Of a DNA stretch of 64,000 nucleotides, positions 42,660-51,805 are shown piece by piece (position 1 is the first letter of the stretch; the number at the start of each line of letters is the position of its first letter). A model generated the notes under the pieces. That model made no database searches. It worked only from the letters and a program-made list of their open reading frames with translations, and was not told where the DNA came from. The position numbers were made by a program, and so were the translations under genes. Source of the stretch: Paenibacillus gallinarum (GTDB lineage: Bacteria > Bacillota > Bacilli > Paenibacillales > Paenibacillaceae); contig NZ_JACSQL010000008.1 of assembly GCF_014836635.1 (NCBI RefSeq), forward strand, positions 1 through 64,000. Direction: 5' to 3'.

Positions 42660-44696
42660 ATGAATCGTTATGAACAGGATGAAGAGAATATAAAGATCGA
42701 GCGGAGACGGACTTTTCGTATGAATATTTCCTTTTTCGCCGTTTTTACATTATTTTGTGTTCTTATTGTGAGACTTGCATTTATACAGTTTGTAGAAGGG
42801 GAGGAACTGGCGAATCTAGAACGAGGAGAGAACAAAAGAGCGGTACCCATGATGCCGATCCGCGGGACGATCTTTGATTCTACTCATACACCACTGGCTT
42901 ATTCAGAACCCTCACATTCCTTATATATTTCTTTATACGAGAATTATGGAATGTCTAATGGGATTCCTACAGCAGGAAGAATTGAAATGAATTTAATGGC
43001 CGAAAAAATAGCAGATATCTTTACGAAATACGGGGATAAGGATGCTCCGGAAGTTACTGCTGGGCAGATTATTGAGGGACTCGATCTTAATTATTCTAAG
43101 TTCGGTGGATATGTCCCTCGTCTCATCAAAAGTAATTTGTCAGATAAAGAAGTTGCTTACTTCTTACAAAATAAAGATCAGTTCAAAGGGATTCAAATCA
43201 TTGAAGAAACGGTGCGTAAATACCATAAAGATACGCTTGCTACGCAAACCGTTGGATACCTGTTTAAATATAAAGGAGCCAAGGATGATCCTTTCTATAA
43301 GAAGATTAGTGAACAAAATTCAGAAGTGGGTCTAGAAAATCCAGGTCTTTTTTATCAAGAGAATGAGAATGTTGGTTTTGGCGGGCTTGAATTACAATAT
43401 CAGGAGGAACTCCGCGGAGAATCGGGCTATCAGTTAATACCAGTAGATATGCGTAATATGCCAACAGGTCCAGGGGAGCTAGTGCCGCCTAAAAAAGGGA
43501 ACGATCTATATACTAATCTGCATAAAGATGTACAGCGGATAACGGAACAGGCCATTACAGATCAGATCAAAGCGCTGCGTACAAGTGGAAGAAAAGAATC
43601 ACGCAATGCAAAGACAGGTTATGCGGTAGCCATGGAAGTCGATACGGGAAATATAATTGCTATGGCAAGCATGCCGGATTACGATACGAACGTATGGGAA
43701 AGCGGCGGGGTTTCTCCTAAGGTATATGATGAAATCAAAAATGTATATCAAAACGGCACGATACGATCTTTTTTTCCAACGGATCAAACGAATACGCCGG
43801 AGTCTGTAGTTCTACTAGGTTCAACGATCAAACCTCTTAGTGTTCTCATAGGACTAGAAGAAGGACTCATCAGCCCATCATCAGTGTATACAGACCGAGG
43901 CTATGCTGAATTTGGACGTGATGGCAGAGTAGGTAACTCAGGCGGTGCAGTGATGGGAAGATTGACTCCACGGGAGGCCATTCGCAGATCATCTAATGCT
44001 TTTATGGTGGATTTGATTGGGGAAGGACTTTGGAATCGTTATGGCAGCAGCAAGGCAATCGATATCTGGGATGAATATATGAAAAAGTTTGGGCTTGGAG
44101 TAGAAACCGGGGTGGATCTTCCAAATGAATATCGTGGATACATTGAGTATAAGAACGAAAAGGAAACAGCTCTCTCCCGGCTCGCTTTCGCCTCTTTTGG
44201 ACAGCAGGGAAAATATACGACAATGCAGCTTGCTCAGTACGCAGCCATGCTTGCGAATAAAGGGAAACGCATGGAGCCGCATCTTGTCAGCGAGATTAGA
44301 GATTCTGAAGGGAATGTCATCCGTAAAATTGAGCCAAAGGTACTGAATGAAGTAAAGTTTAACGATGCGCACTGGGATTTGGTCCGAAGCGCGATGGCAA
44401 CAAATGTAGGAACAAGCTTTGATGGCTTCCCTTATGATTTTGCGCGGAAGACAGGTACTTCTCAGCAAAAGATTTATCCTGGAAAAGGTCAGGCAGCGGT
44501 GACGGTGGATAATGGAGTATTTATTGCCTTTGCTCCTCGTGAAAATCCAAAACTTGCGGTTGCAGTTATGATTCCGGAAGGCGGCTTTGGATCGGTCAGT
44601 GCTGCCCCGATCGCTCGCAAAATCTTTGATGCATATGATATGTATTATGGTTTGGATGGCACACCTAAGAAACAGAAGGCAAACAAAGAGAAATAA
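42660..44696 (+). CDS. Class B penicillin-binding protein, PbpA/PbpH-like, copy 3 of 3
   Basis: 678 residues from the ATG at 42660 with GGGGGGA upstream. One span (ISFFAVFTLFCVLIVRLAFIQ), PIRGTIFDSTHTPLAYSEP, transpeptidase with STIK (Ser about residue 388), SSN in RRSSNAFMVD and KTG in ARKTGTSQQ. All three tandem copies keep every catalytic residue, so all may be active, perhaps in different growth stages or antibiotic conditions. A terminator follows at 44814. Confidence 0.93.
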   Translation: MNRYEQDEENIKIERRRTFRMNISFFAVFTLFCVLIVRLAFIQFVEGEELANLERGENKRAVPMMPIRGTIFDSTHTPLAYSEPSHSLYISLYENYGMSNGIPTAGRIEMNLMAEKIADIFTKYGDKDAPEVTAGQIIEGLDLNYSKFGGYVPRLIKSNLSDKEVAYFLQNKDQFKGIQIIEETVRKYHKDTLATQTVGYLFKYKGAKDDPFYKKISEQNSEVGLENPGLFYQENENVGFGGLELQYQEELRGESGYQLIPVDMRNMPTGPGELVPPKKGNDLYTNLHKDVQRITEQAITDQIKALRTSGRKESRNAKTGYAVAMEVDTGNIIAMASMPDYDTNVWESGGVSPKVYDEIKNVYQNGTIRSFFPTDQTNTPESVVLLGSTIKPLSVLIGLEEGLISPSSVYTDRGYAEFGRDGRVGNSGGAVMGRLTPREAIRRSSNAFMVDLIGEGLWNRYGSSKAIDIWDEYMKKFGLGVETGVDLPNEYRGYIEYKNEKETALSRLAFASFGQQGKYTTMQLAQYAAMLANKGKRMEPHLVSEIRDSEGNVIRKIEPKVLNEVKFNDAHWDLVRSAMATNVGTSFDGFPYDFARKTGTSQQKIYPGKGQAAVTVDNGVFIAFAPRENPKLAVAVMIPEGGFGSVSAAPIARKIFDAYDMYYGLDGTPKKQKANKEK

Positions 44697-44813
44697 AAAT
44701 AGTCGTATCGTCCTGATTAAAGCAACTAAAGGTATTATGAAATTGATTCAAGTGACCGTGAATCTCACGAAATTATATTCAGGCTATAGCCGTTTAGTAG
44801 CCCAATCTAAGAC

Positions 44814-44842
44814 AAGCAAGAGAAAATTTCTCTTGCTTTTTT
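44814..44842 (+). terminator. Terminator between the PBP array and mntA
   Basis: AAGCAAGAGAAAA / TTTCTCTTGCTT with T6. Confidence 0.9.
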
Positions 44843-44860
44843 ATTTTGTCTCCAATAAAA

Positions 44861-44891
44861 TTTGCCTTAGGGAAACTTAATTGGTTATATA
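44861..44891 (+). promoter_or_regulatory. MntR operator overlapping the mntABCD promoter
   Basis: TTTGCCTTAGGGAAACT (44861-44877) differs little from the B. subtilis MntR box TTTGCCTTAAGGAAACT. The -35 TTGCCT lies inside it, and TATATA follows after 18 bases (44886-44891). Mn-loaded MntR should therefore block the promoter directly. Confidence 0.88.
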
Positions 44892-44984
44892 TAAATTAAT
44901 TGTGATAGGTTAAACAACTTGTACATGGTAAAGATTTGGGTTTTGGGATTTGCCAAATTAACTCGTAGAGAGGAAGAGTGGACA

Positions 44985-45938
44985 ATGAAAAAGAGGAGTA
45001 GATGGAATCAAATCGTTATGGCTGTGGTGGTGATGAGTTCGCTCGTGGTTTTAGCAGCTTGCGGTACATCAAGTGAAGCTGGAGGAAACGAGGAAACGGG
45101 GAAACTAAAGATCACGACCACAACGGGCATGATTGCAGATGCTGCTAAAGAAGTCGGTGGAGATCATGTAGAAGTAACCGGACTGATGGGACCCGGAGTG
45201 GACCCCCACTTGTATAAAGCTTCTCAAGGAGATATTAGAAAATTAGAACAAGCGGATCTCATTTTGTATAACGGTTTGCATCTCGAAGGAAAGATGTCCG
45301 ATATTCTAATCAACTTAGGCAAATCTAAGACCGTGACTCAAGTGACTAAGGATATTCCAGAAAGCGAGCTGCTCATGGTTCCTTATGGCGATAAGGAAGA
45401 AGCGGATCCTCATGTATGGTTTGATGTGACAAAGTGGATACAGGTTACGGATACAATTCGGAATACCCTCATTGAGGCAGATCCCGAACATGCGAAAGAT
45501 TACAATGACCAGGCTGATGCATATATAGCGAAGCTGCAAGATTTACACGAAGAAGTCAGCGAAAGCATTGCTTCCATTCCTAAAGCATCTCGGGTACTCG
45601 TCACAGCACATGATGCTTTTGGATACTTTGGTCAGGCTTACGATATTGAAGTGCTTGGTTTACAAGGAATCAGTACATCTGCTGAATATGGAGTGAACGA
45701 TGTTAGTGAGCTGAGAGATTTTCTTGTAGACAACCAAATTAAAGCGGTTTTTGTAGAATCCAGTATCTCACCTAAAGCGATGGAAGCGATCGTAGCTGGG
45801 GCAAAAGAGAAAGGTCATACGGTTACAATCGGCGGTCAATTATACTCTGATGCGATGGGCCAAGAAGGAACCGAAGAGGGGACCTATATTGGTATTGTAA
45901 AAAGGAATACGAAGGTTATCGTAGCAGCTTTGAAATAG
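44985..45938 (+). CDS. mntA: Manganese ABC transporter, substrate-binding lipoprotein
   Basis: 317 residues from the ATG at 44985 with GAGAGGAAGAG upstream. Lipoprotein signal with lipobox LAAC (Cys about residue 25). Cluster A-I fold: metal ligands in DPHLYKAS, ADPHVWFD, VESSISPKA and GGQLYSDAMG. The His-rich loop seen in zinc-specific ZnuA proteins is absent. With the MntR box and two permease genes, manganese is the best-supported substrate. Confidence 0.92.
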   Translation: MKKRSRWNQIVMAVVVMSSLVVLAACGTSSEAGGNEETGKLKITTTTGMIADAAKEVGGDHVEVTGLMGPGVDPHLYKASQGDIRKLEQADLILYNGLHLEGKMSDILINLGKSKTVTQVTKDIPESELLMVPYGDKEEADPHVWFDVTKWIQVTDTIRNTLIEADPEHAKDYNDQADAYIAKLQDLHEEVSESIASIPKASRVLVTAHDAFGYFGQAYDIEVLGLQGISTSAEYGVNDVSELRDFLVDNQIKAVFVESSISPKAMEAIVAGAKEKGHTVTIGGQLYSDAMGQEGTEEGTYIGIVKRNTKVIVAALK

Positions 45939-45967
45939 GATGCACGAGGATAAGAGGAGTGGAGAAA

Positions 45968-46774
45968 ATGGGCATATTAACGCAGGAAGACACCGTGAAC
46001 CTGTCAGAATCTAGTGAAGAACAATTTCCGTTTTCTGTTCAACATCTGGCCGTTGCCTATCATAAAAAACCGGTGCTTGAAGACATCACATTCTCCGTAC
46101 CGGAAGGAAAATTAATAGGAATATTAGGACCCAATGGAGCGGGAAAATCAACACTGATTAAAGCAGCGCTAGGCCTAGTGCCCTCCCTCAGTGGGGATGT
46201 CAAGATATACGGAAAATCTTATAAAGAACAGCGCAAGAGAATTGGATATGTACCGCAACGAGAATCCGTCGATTGGGATTTTCCAACGAATGCCCTTGAT
46301 GTAGTTATCATGGGAAGGTATGGAAGACTGGGTTGGTTTAAGAGACCTGGGAAAAAAGAAAAGGAAATCGCAATGGATTGTCTGAAAAAAGTAGGGATGG
46401 CCGATTTCTATAACCGTCAGATTAGTCAGCTGTCTGGTGGACAGCAACAGCGTGTATTCCTGGCAAGAGCCCTTGCTCAGGATGCGGATATCTATTTCAT
46501 GGATGAACCATTTGCAGGCGTAGATGCGACAACAGAGAAGGCCATCATCGCCTTGCTGAGCGAACTGAAAGAACAAGGGAAAACAGTGCTTGTCGTTCAT
46601 CATGACCTTGCTACAGTAGAGGAATATTTCGATCATGTCATATTGCTGAACGGAAAGTTAGTGGCAGCTGGTCCAACACCAACCACTTTTACATCAGAGA
46701 TGCTTCAAAAAACATATGGCGGCCGCATTGCGATGATTGGTCAGTCTGCCGCTGCGGAGAAGTGGAAGGAGTAG
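45968..46774 (+). CDS. mntB: Manganese ABC transporter, ATP-binding protein
   Basis: 268 residues from the ATG at 45968; an in-frame GTG three codons earlier is too close to the RBS AGAGGAG. Walker A GPNGAGKST, Q-loop VPQRESVDWDFP, signature LSGGQQQR, Walker B IYFMDEPF and H-switch VVHHD are all intact. About 25 extra residues precede the usual start of the domain. It energises the MntC/MntD permease. Confidence 0.94.
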   Translation: MGILTQEDTVNLSESSEEQFPFSVQHLAVAYHKKPVLEDITFSVPEGKLIGILGPNGAGKSTLIKAALGLVPSLSGDVKIYGKSYKEQRKRIGYVPQRESVDWDFPTNALDVVIMGRYGRLGWFKRPGKKEKEIAMDCLKKVGMADFYNRQISQLSGGQQQRVFLARALAQDADIYFMDEPFAGVDATTEKAIIALLSELKEQGKTVLVVHHDLATVEEYFDHVILLNGKLVAAGPTPTTFTSEMLQKTYGGRIAMIGQSAAAEKWKE

Positions 46775-46779
46775 TACGT

Positions 46780-47709
46780 ATGATGAACTGGATATTCTCC
46801 ATTATGACAGATCCAAATGCAAGGTGGATCATGCTTGGTTCGATGCTGCTTGGGTTTAGCAGCGGAATGGTGGGATCATTTACTTATCTTCGTAAGCAAA
46901 GTCTGATTGGAGATACGTTAGCTCATGCCGCTCTTCCAGGCATCTGTATAGCCTTTATGCTAAGCGGGGTAAAATCAACTTTCTTATTTATGTTGGGTGC
47001 TCTCGTTTCCGGAATAATTGCGACAGTCGGAATATCAGTCATAACGAAGTATTCCCGTATAAAGCAAGACACTGCACTCGGAGTCATATTGTCCGTCTTT
47101 TTTGGAGTAGGGGTTATGTTGTTAACCCGCATTCAGCACGGGGATTATGGAAGTCAGAGCGGACTGGATAAATATATGTTTGGTCAAGCGGCTTCTATGG
47201 TTAGAAGCGATGTCTATACGATGCTGGGTGTTTCTATATTTCTACTTGTTGTATGCTGTCTTTTATTTAAAGAATTTAAGTTAATTAGTTTTGATCCGGG
47301 ATTTGCTAGAGGAATGGGGTATCCTTCTGGGTTACTTGCGCAGCTGTTACTGTTCCTTACGGTAATTGCCGTCGTAGCAGGAGTTCAGATTGTAGGTGTC
47401 GTGCTTGTTGCTGCACTTCTCGTTACGCCCGCTGCAGCGGCTAGATATTGGACACATCGGCTGGGTCTGATGGTTGCTCTAGCTGGATTATTCGGAGCAC
47501 TTAGTGGAGTAATCGGTACGGTGATTAGTGCAACAACACCCGATTTACCTACAGGACCAGTAACCGTACTCGTTGCTACAGGATTGTTTGCTGTATCTGT
47601 TCTTTTTGCCCCAGATAGAGGATGGATTGCTAGAGTCATTCTTGGGCGGAGAGTGAAAACAGATTATAATCAGCGGTCAAGTAAGCAGCAGGCTGAAATC
47701 AGGAAGTAG
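46780..47709 (+). CDS. mntC: Manganese ABC transporter, permease 1
   Basis: About 309 residues from the ATG at 46780 with GGAAGGAG upstream. ABC-3 type permease with about eight spans; conserved SLIGDTLAHAALPGI at the N-terminus and GVVLVAALLVTPAAAARYW in the second half. Only 5 bases from the end of mntB. It forms a heterodimer with MntD, as in B. subtilis. Confidence 0.93.
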   Translation: MMNWIFSIMTDPNARWIMLGSMLLGFSSGMVGSFTYLRKQSLIGDTLAHAALPGICIAFMLSGVKSTFLFMLGALVSGIIATVGISVITKYSRIKQDTALGVILSVFFGVGVMLLTRIQHGDYGSQSGLDKYMFGQAASMVRSDVYTMLGVSIFLLVVCCLLFKEFKLISFDPGFARGMGYPSGLLAQLLLFLTVIAVVAGVQIVGVVLVAALLVTPAAAARYWTHRLGLMVALAGLFGALSGVIGTVISATTPDLPTGPVTVLVATGLFAVSVLFAPDRGWIARVILGRRVKTDYNQRSSKQQAEIRK

Positions 47710-47721
47710 AGGAGGATTATC

Positions 47722-48603
47722 ATGTCAGGATTTTGGATTATACTCACCGCGATACTCGTTTCCTCCGCCTGTGCGCTTCTTGGAACTTTTCTAGTGCTTA
47801 GAAAGATGGCAATGGTCGGGGATGCCATTAGTCACGCTGTGCTGCCAGGTATAGCAATTGCCTTTCTAATCAGCGGGCGTGAGTCGCTGTGGATTTTGGC
47901 AGGCGCTACTGCTTTTGGACTCATTGCTGTTTTTCTCATTCAAACTTTACAGTCGAGCGGACTATCGTCCGATGCATCAATTGGGATTGTGTTTACGTCT
48001 CTCTTTGCCGTAGGCGTTATCATGATCAGCTTGAACGCACAAAATATTGATCTTGACCTCGATCATGTGCTTTTCGGAGAAATCGCTTATGTTCAGTGGG
48101 ATCAGCTGACTTTGGGCGGTGTTGACGTAGGACCAAGGGCGGTATGGATGCTTGGGATAACCCTGTTTGTCATATTGGCCTTACTAACTTTATTTTATAA
48201 ACAATTTAAACTTTGTTCGTTTGATCCAGCACTTGCGGCAGCAAGCGGTATTCCGGTGGCACTGTTTCATTATTTACTCATGGGGATGGTCTCCATGACT
48301 TCGGTTGCCTCTTTTGATAGCGTAGGCGCTATTCTCGTTGTCGGGATGCTCATTGTTCCTGCTGCAACAGCCTATTTATTGACTGACCGTCTTGGCGTCA
48401 TGCTGATTCTTAGTGTTCTTATCGGAGCAGCAAGCTCCGTTGCTGGGTATTATACAGCCTTCCTGCTTGATGCTTCGATTGCGGGATGCATGGTGGCTTC
48501 GGCAGGTGGGTTGTTCATACTTGCTTTTCTGTTCTCGCCGCTTCATGGTGTCTTCGTTCGGAGAATGATGCGAGGCAAGGGGAGCAGGGAAGTACAACTG
48601 TAA
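47722..48603 (+). CDS. mntD: Manganese ABC transporter, permease 2
   Basis: 293 residues, GAGGAGG before the ATG. Second ABC-3 permease: MAMVGDAISHAVLPGIAIAF near the N-terminus and VGAILVVGMLIVPAATAYLL. It is related to but clearly distinct from MntC. Last gene of the operon, ended by the terminator at 48650. Confidence 0.93.
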   Translation: MSGFWIILTAILVSSACALLGTFLVLRKMAMVGDAISHAVLPGIAIAFLISGRESLWILAGATAFGLIAVFLIQTLQSSGLSSDASIGIVFTSLFAVGVIMISLNAQNIDLDLDHVLFGEIAYVQWDQLTLGGVDVGPRAVWMLGITLFVILALLTLFYKQFKLCSFDPALAAASGIPVALFHYLLMGMVSMTSVASFDSVGAILVVGMLIVPAATAYLLTDRLGVMLILSVLIGAASSVAGYYTAFLLDASIAGCMVASAGGLFILAFLFSPLHGVFVRRMMRGKGSREVQL

Positions 48604-48649
48604 TATGGAATATATATGAAAAGCATAGGAATAAAATAAATTCATAGGT

Positions 48650-48677
48650 AAGAGCAGGTGAAACCACCTGCTCTTTT
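48650..48677 (+). terminator. Terminator of mntABCD
   Basis: AAGAGCAGGTG / CACCTGCTCTT with AAAC loop and T5. Confidence 0.93.
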
Positions 48678-48827
48678 TATATATGTCTCACATATGTCTT
48701 TGTAACATGTGAACCTCTTTTGTTGCATTCCCTTGTTTATGATAAAATGCGATATGTATTGTGATTCATAAACGGACAATAAAGATAAATAATGGATGGA
48801 TAAGAGAATAAAAGGAGGATACTTATT

Positions 48828-49580
48828 TTGAATAATCAATATCGATATAAATTACTTGCTTTGGATATGGACGGCACACTGCTGACCGATGAACATGAAA
48901 TCTCTCATGAGACGTCCAGCTGGATTCATAAGGCGATGAAAGCGGGTATACATGTATGCCTATCTACAGGACGTGCTGCTCATCATGCGCTTCCCTATGG
49001 ACAGGAACTCGGTCTTGATACACCGATGGTTACGGTGAACGGAAGCGAAGTGTGGAAATCACCGAATGAATTGCAAGTAAGAACTCTGCTTGATCCGGAA
49101 CTGGTATCTAAAATGCATGAGATTGCGATAAAGCACGATTGTTGGTTCTGGGCTTATTCGGTAGATAAACTGTTTAACAGTGAACGGTGGGTGGAATCCA
49201 TCTACGACCATGAGTGGCTGAAATTCGGTTATACAACCGACGATAATGAGGTCCGCCATCAGATTTTAATGGAACTTCAAGATTTGGGTGGTCTTCAGAT
49301 TACGAATTCTTCAACAACGAATCTCGAAATCAATCCGGCGGGTATTTCTAAAGCCAGCGGGATACAGGAAGTATGTAAACTACTCGGAATTACGATGGAA
49401 GAGGTGGTTGCGGTAGGCGACAGTCTGAATGATCTTGCTGTCATTCAAGCAGCAGGACTTGGAGTCGCTATGGGGAATGCACAGGAAACGGTAAAAGAAG
49501 CAGCAGATCTCGTAGTAGGCACGAATAATGAAGATGGAATTGTGGAAGTGATACGAGACTATATTTTGAAGGAGGCATAA
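48828..49580 (+). CDS. Cof-type HAD phosphatase
   Basis: 250 residues from TTG with AAAGGAGG 9 bases upstream. HAD motif I LALDMDGTLLTD near residue 11, motif II CLSTGRA, motif III Lys in GISKASGIQ and motif IV VAVGDSLNDLAVIQ. Cap type C2 fits the Cof/YwpJ group, which removes phosphate from sugar phosphates or flavin nucleotides. Substrate unknown. The DUF456 gene follows at 7 bases. Confidence 0.92.
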   Translation: MNNQYRYKLLALDMDGTLLTDEHEISHETSSWIHKAMKAGIHVCLSTGRAAHHALPYGQELGLDTPMVTVNGSEVWKSPNELQVRTLLDPELVSKMHEIAIKHDCWFWAYSVDKLFNSERWVESIYDHEWLKFGYTTDDNEVRHQILMELQDLGGLQITNSSTTNLEINPAGISKASGIQEVCKLLGITMEEVVAVGDSLNDLAVIQAAGLGVAMGNAQETVKEAADLVVGTNNEDGIVEVIRDYILKEA

Positions 49581-49587
49581 TCGCCTG

Positions 49588-50073
49588 ATGACAATCCTTG
49601 GCTGGATTTTAGTTATTCTATTATTTGCGATTGGACTTGCGGGAGCGATTTTCCCCATTCTACCTGGCGCTCTTGCCATTTATTTAGCCTTTTTCGTATA
49701 TGGCTGGTTCTTCGGATTCGAACAATTTGGAGTCTGGTTCTGGATTATCCAGACACTGATCGTCGTGGTGCTGTTTGTTGCTGACTACGTAGTGAATGCC
49801 TGGGGAGTGAAGAAATACGGAGGTTCAAAGCTTTCGACCACACTCAGTACGATTGGTGTAATTATCGGACCTTTCGTTATACCGGCATTTGGACTTGTTA
49901 TTGGACCATTCCTAGGCGCTTTCGTTGGTGAACTAATCGGTGGATCGACGGTTCAAAAATCAGCGAAAGTTGGATTTGGTTCTGTGTTAGGTTTATTTGC
50001 AAGTACAGTGATGAAGATCATTTTGCAAGTAGCGATGGTTATCATATTTTTTATATGGATTACGGTTAATTAA
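49588..50073 (+). CDS. DUF456 membrane protein
   Basis: 161 residues, about four to five spans, with glycine-rich repeats typical of DUF456: GLAGAIFPILPGALAIY, GPFVIPAFGLVIGPFLGAFVGE and VGFGSVLGLFASTVMKI. The glycine zippers suggest a compact membrane bundle. Function unknown. It probably shares a transcript with the HAD gene before it, and the flippase gene follows at about 50 bases. Confidence 0.85.
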   Translation: MTILGWILVILLFAIGLAGAIFPILPGALAIYLAFFVYGWFFGFEQFGVWFWIIQTLIVVVLFVADYVVNAWGVKKYGGSKLSTTLSTIGVIIGPFVIPAFGLVIGPFLGAFVGELIGGSTVQKSAKVGFGSVLGLFASTVMKIILQVAMVIIFFIWITVN

Positions 50074-50124
50074 AATTAGGTTCCTAAACGTTTCGTTCGG
50101 GGGAAGGAAGAAGGGAATTACGTC

Positions 50125-51756
50125 TTGTCTAAAAAGGAATCATTCATCAAGGGTACCATTATCCTTGCTGTGGCAGCACTTGTTGCCCGGCTGCTTGGGC
50201 TTGTCCAGCGCGTTCCGCTTGAACACTTGCTCGGAGATGTGGGGGACGCCTCTTTTGGGGTTGCGAACAGCGTATATCTAATGCTGCTTACGGTTGCTAC
50301 TGCAGGTATTCCAAGTACACTCAGCAAAATGGTTTCCGAGCGTTATGCGCTGGATAAACCTGAGGAAGCAAAACGAATTTATCAAGCTGCACTTATTTTT
50401 TCCGCATTTGCTGGGATTGTAATGACGATACTGCTATGGACACTCGCTCCATTCTACGCAACTTATGTTGCCCAAGTTCCGGAATCGGCTTTAGCCATTC
50501 GTGCACTGGCTCCGGCGCTATTGTTGTTTCCGACGATTGCCATGATGCGCGGCTACTTCCAAGGTCGCAACAACATGACAGCAGGCGGAATCTCGCAGAT
50601 TGTTGAACAATTTGCACGGGTCGGTACTGCAATCTTGCTTGCTTATATCTTATTAAGAGCGGGATATGGAGATAGTGAGGTTGCAGCAGGTGCAACTTTC
50701 GGGGGAGTACTCGGTAGTGTCGGTGCATTCGCAGTAATGCTGTATTTCACTCGGAAACAGATTCGAAAAGATCGAGAACTCGGTCTCCATGATCTGCAAA
50801 CTGCGCGAATTCCATTATCTCGGATCTATCGTGATATTTTCACACTTTCCATACCGATTGTACTGTCATCGTTAGCTGTTCCAGCTGTTAACTTTATTGA
50901 TTCGTCCATTATTAAACCGCTGATCAGCGGTCAGGTCGGCTCAGATATGTCGACGACGTTACTTGGTATTTTGACAAACCGGGCTCAGCCCGTTGCGGGG
51001 ATTCCACCGATCCTGGCAATTGCACTTAGCACGTCGCTGATCCCGATTATCTCGGCAGCATTTGCAAGAAAAGAAGAAGCGCATTTGCGTAATCAAGTGA
51101 CGCTCGCTATGCGGATCGCCATATTGACAGGGATGCCAATGGTTATTGCTCTCTGTGTAGCTGCTTATTCGATTAATGGTCTCTTGTTTAGTAGTTTGGA
51201 TGGCAGCGGAATTGTTGCTTTATTGACATTTGGAACTATATTTCAAATTACAATGATGACTTCAAATTCCATTCTGCTGGGTATTGGCAAACCAAGAATT
51301 ACAATGGTAACCGTGTTTATCGGGATTATGGTCAAGTTGTTGTCTAGCTTTATCCTTGCTCAATTTTTTGGAATTTACGGAATCATTATCTCAACGGGTC
51401 TTGCTTTCTTTATCATTACACTTCTCAATATTCGTGTACTGAAAAAGACAGTTGCCTTCTCCATTCTCGGTAAGAGATGGGTTGGTTTTCTGATTACTGT
51501 TATTATATCCAGTGCGATTGGATATGGACTTCATCAGCTTGGGCTATCTATGGTAGATATGATGCCCGCAAGAGTGGCATTTTTACTGAACTGTATCATC
51601 GTTGGAATTGTTGTAGTAATCAGTTACTTCGTTCTGCTTATTGCGTTGCGCGTACTTCGTCAGGACGAGCTTGCCAACTATCCGCGGATGATTCAGAAGG
51701 TGCTTCGGCCTTTGATGAGATTACAGCGAGGTAGTAAGCAAGGTAGCAAAGAATAA
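50125..51756 (+). CDS. ytgP: MurJ/SpoVB-type flippase (YtgP-like)
   Basis: 543 residues from TTG, with AAGAAGGGAATTA upstream. MOP-superfamily protein with about 14 spans: FIKGTIILAVAALVARLLGLVQRVPL at the N-terminus, GVANSVYLMLLTVATAGIPSTLSKMVSE, MRGYFQGRNNMT and GIPPILAIALSTSLIPIISAAFAR. B. subtilis YtgP flips lipid II across the membrane; SpoVB serves the spore cortex. Vegetative lipid II flippase is the likelier role; the family also includes other glycan flippases. Confidence 0.88.
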   Translation: MSKKESFIKGTIILAVAALVARLLGLVQRVPLEHLLGDVGDASFGVANSVYLMLLTVATAGIPSTLSKMVSERYALDKPEEAKRIYQAALIFSAFAGIVMTILLWTLAPFYATYVAQVPESALAIRALAPALLLFPTIAMMRGYFQGRNNMTAGGISQIVEQFARVGTAILLAYILLRAGYGDSEVAAGATFGGVLGSVGAFAVMLYFTRKQIRKDRELGLHDLQTARIPLSRIYRDIFTLSIPIVLSSLAVPAVNFIDSSIIKPLISGQVGSDMSTTLLGILTNRAQPVAGIPPILAIALSTSLIPIISAAFARKEEAHLRNQVTLAMRIAILTGMPMVIALCVAAYSINGLLFSSLDGSGIVALLTFGTIFQITMMTSNSILLGIGKPRITMVTVFIGIMVKLLSSFILAQFFGIYGIIISTGLAFFIITLLNIRVLKKTVAFSILGKRWVGFLITVIISSAIGYGLHQLGLSMVDMMPARVAFLLNCIIVGIVVVISYFVLLIALRVLRQDELANYPRMIQKVLRPLMRLQRGSKQGSKE

Positions 51757-51759
51757 AAC

Positions 51760-51805
51760 AAAAAGAACGATAGCTCATGTAATCATGAAGCTTCGTTCTT
51801 TTTTT
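51760..51805. terminator. Bidirectional terminator flippase / DUF2515
   Basis: AAAAAGAACGA...GCT / AGC...CGTTCTTTTT between convergent genes. Confidence 0.88.

Noticed and set aside
44737-44880. Reading frame after the third PBP gene
   Set aside because: It runs through the terminator, the MntR box and the mnt promoter and has only a weak RBS.
45968-48603. Zinc (Znu) transporter
   Set aside because: MntR box, two permease genes and lack of a His-rich loop in the binding protein favour manganese.
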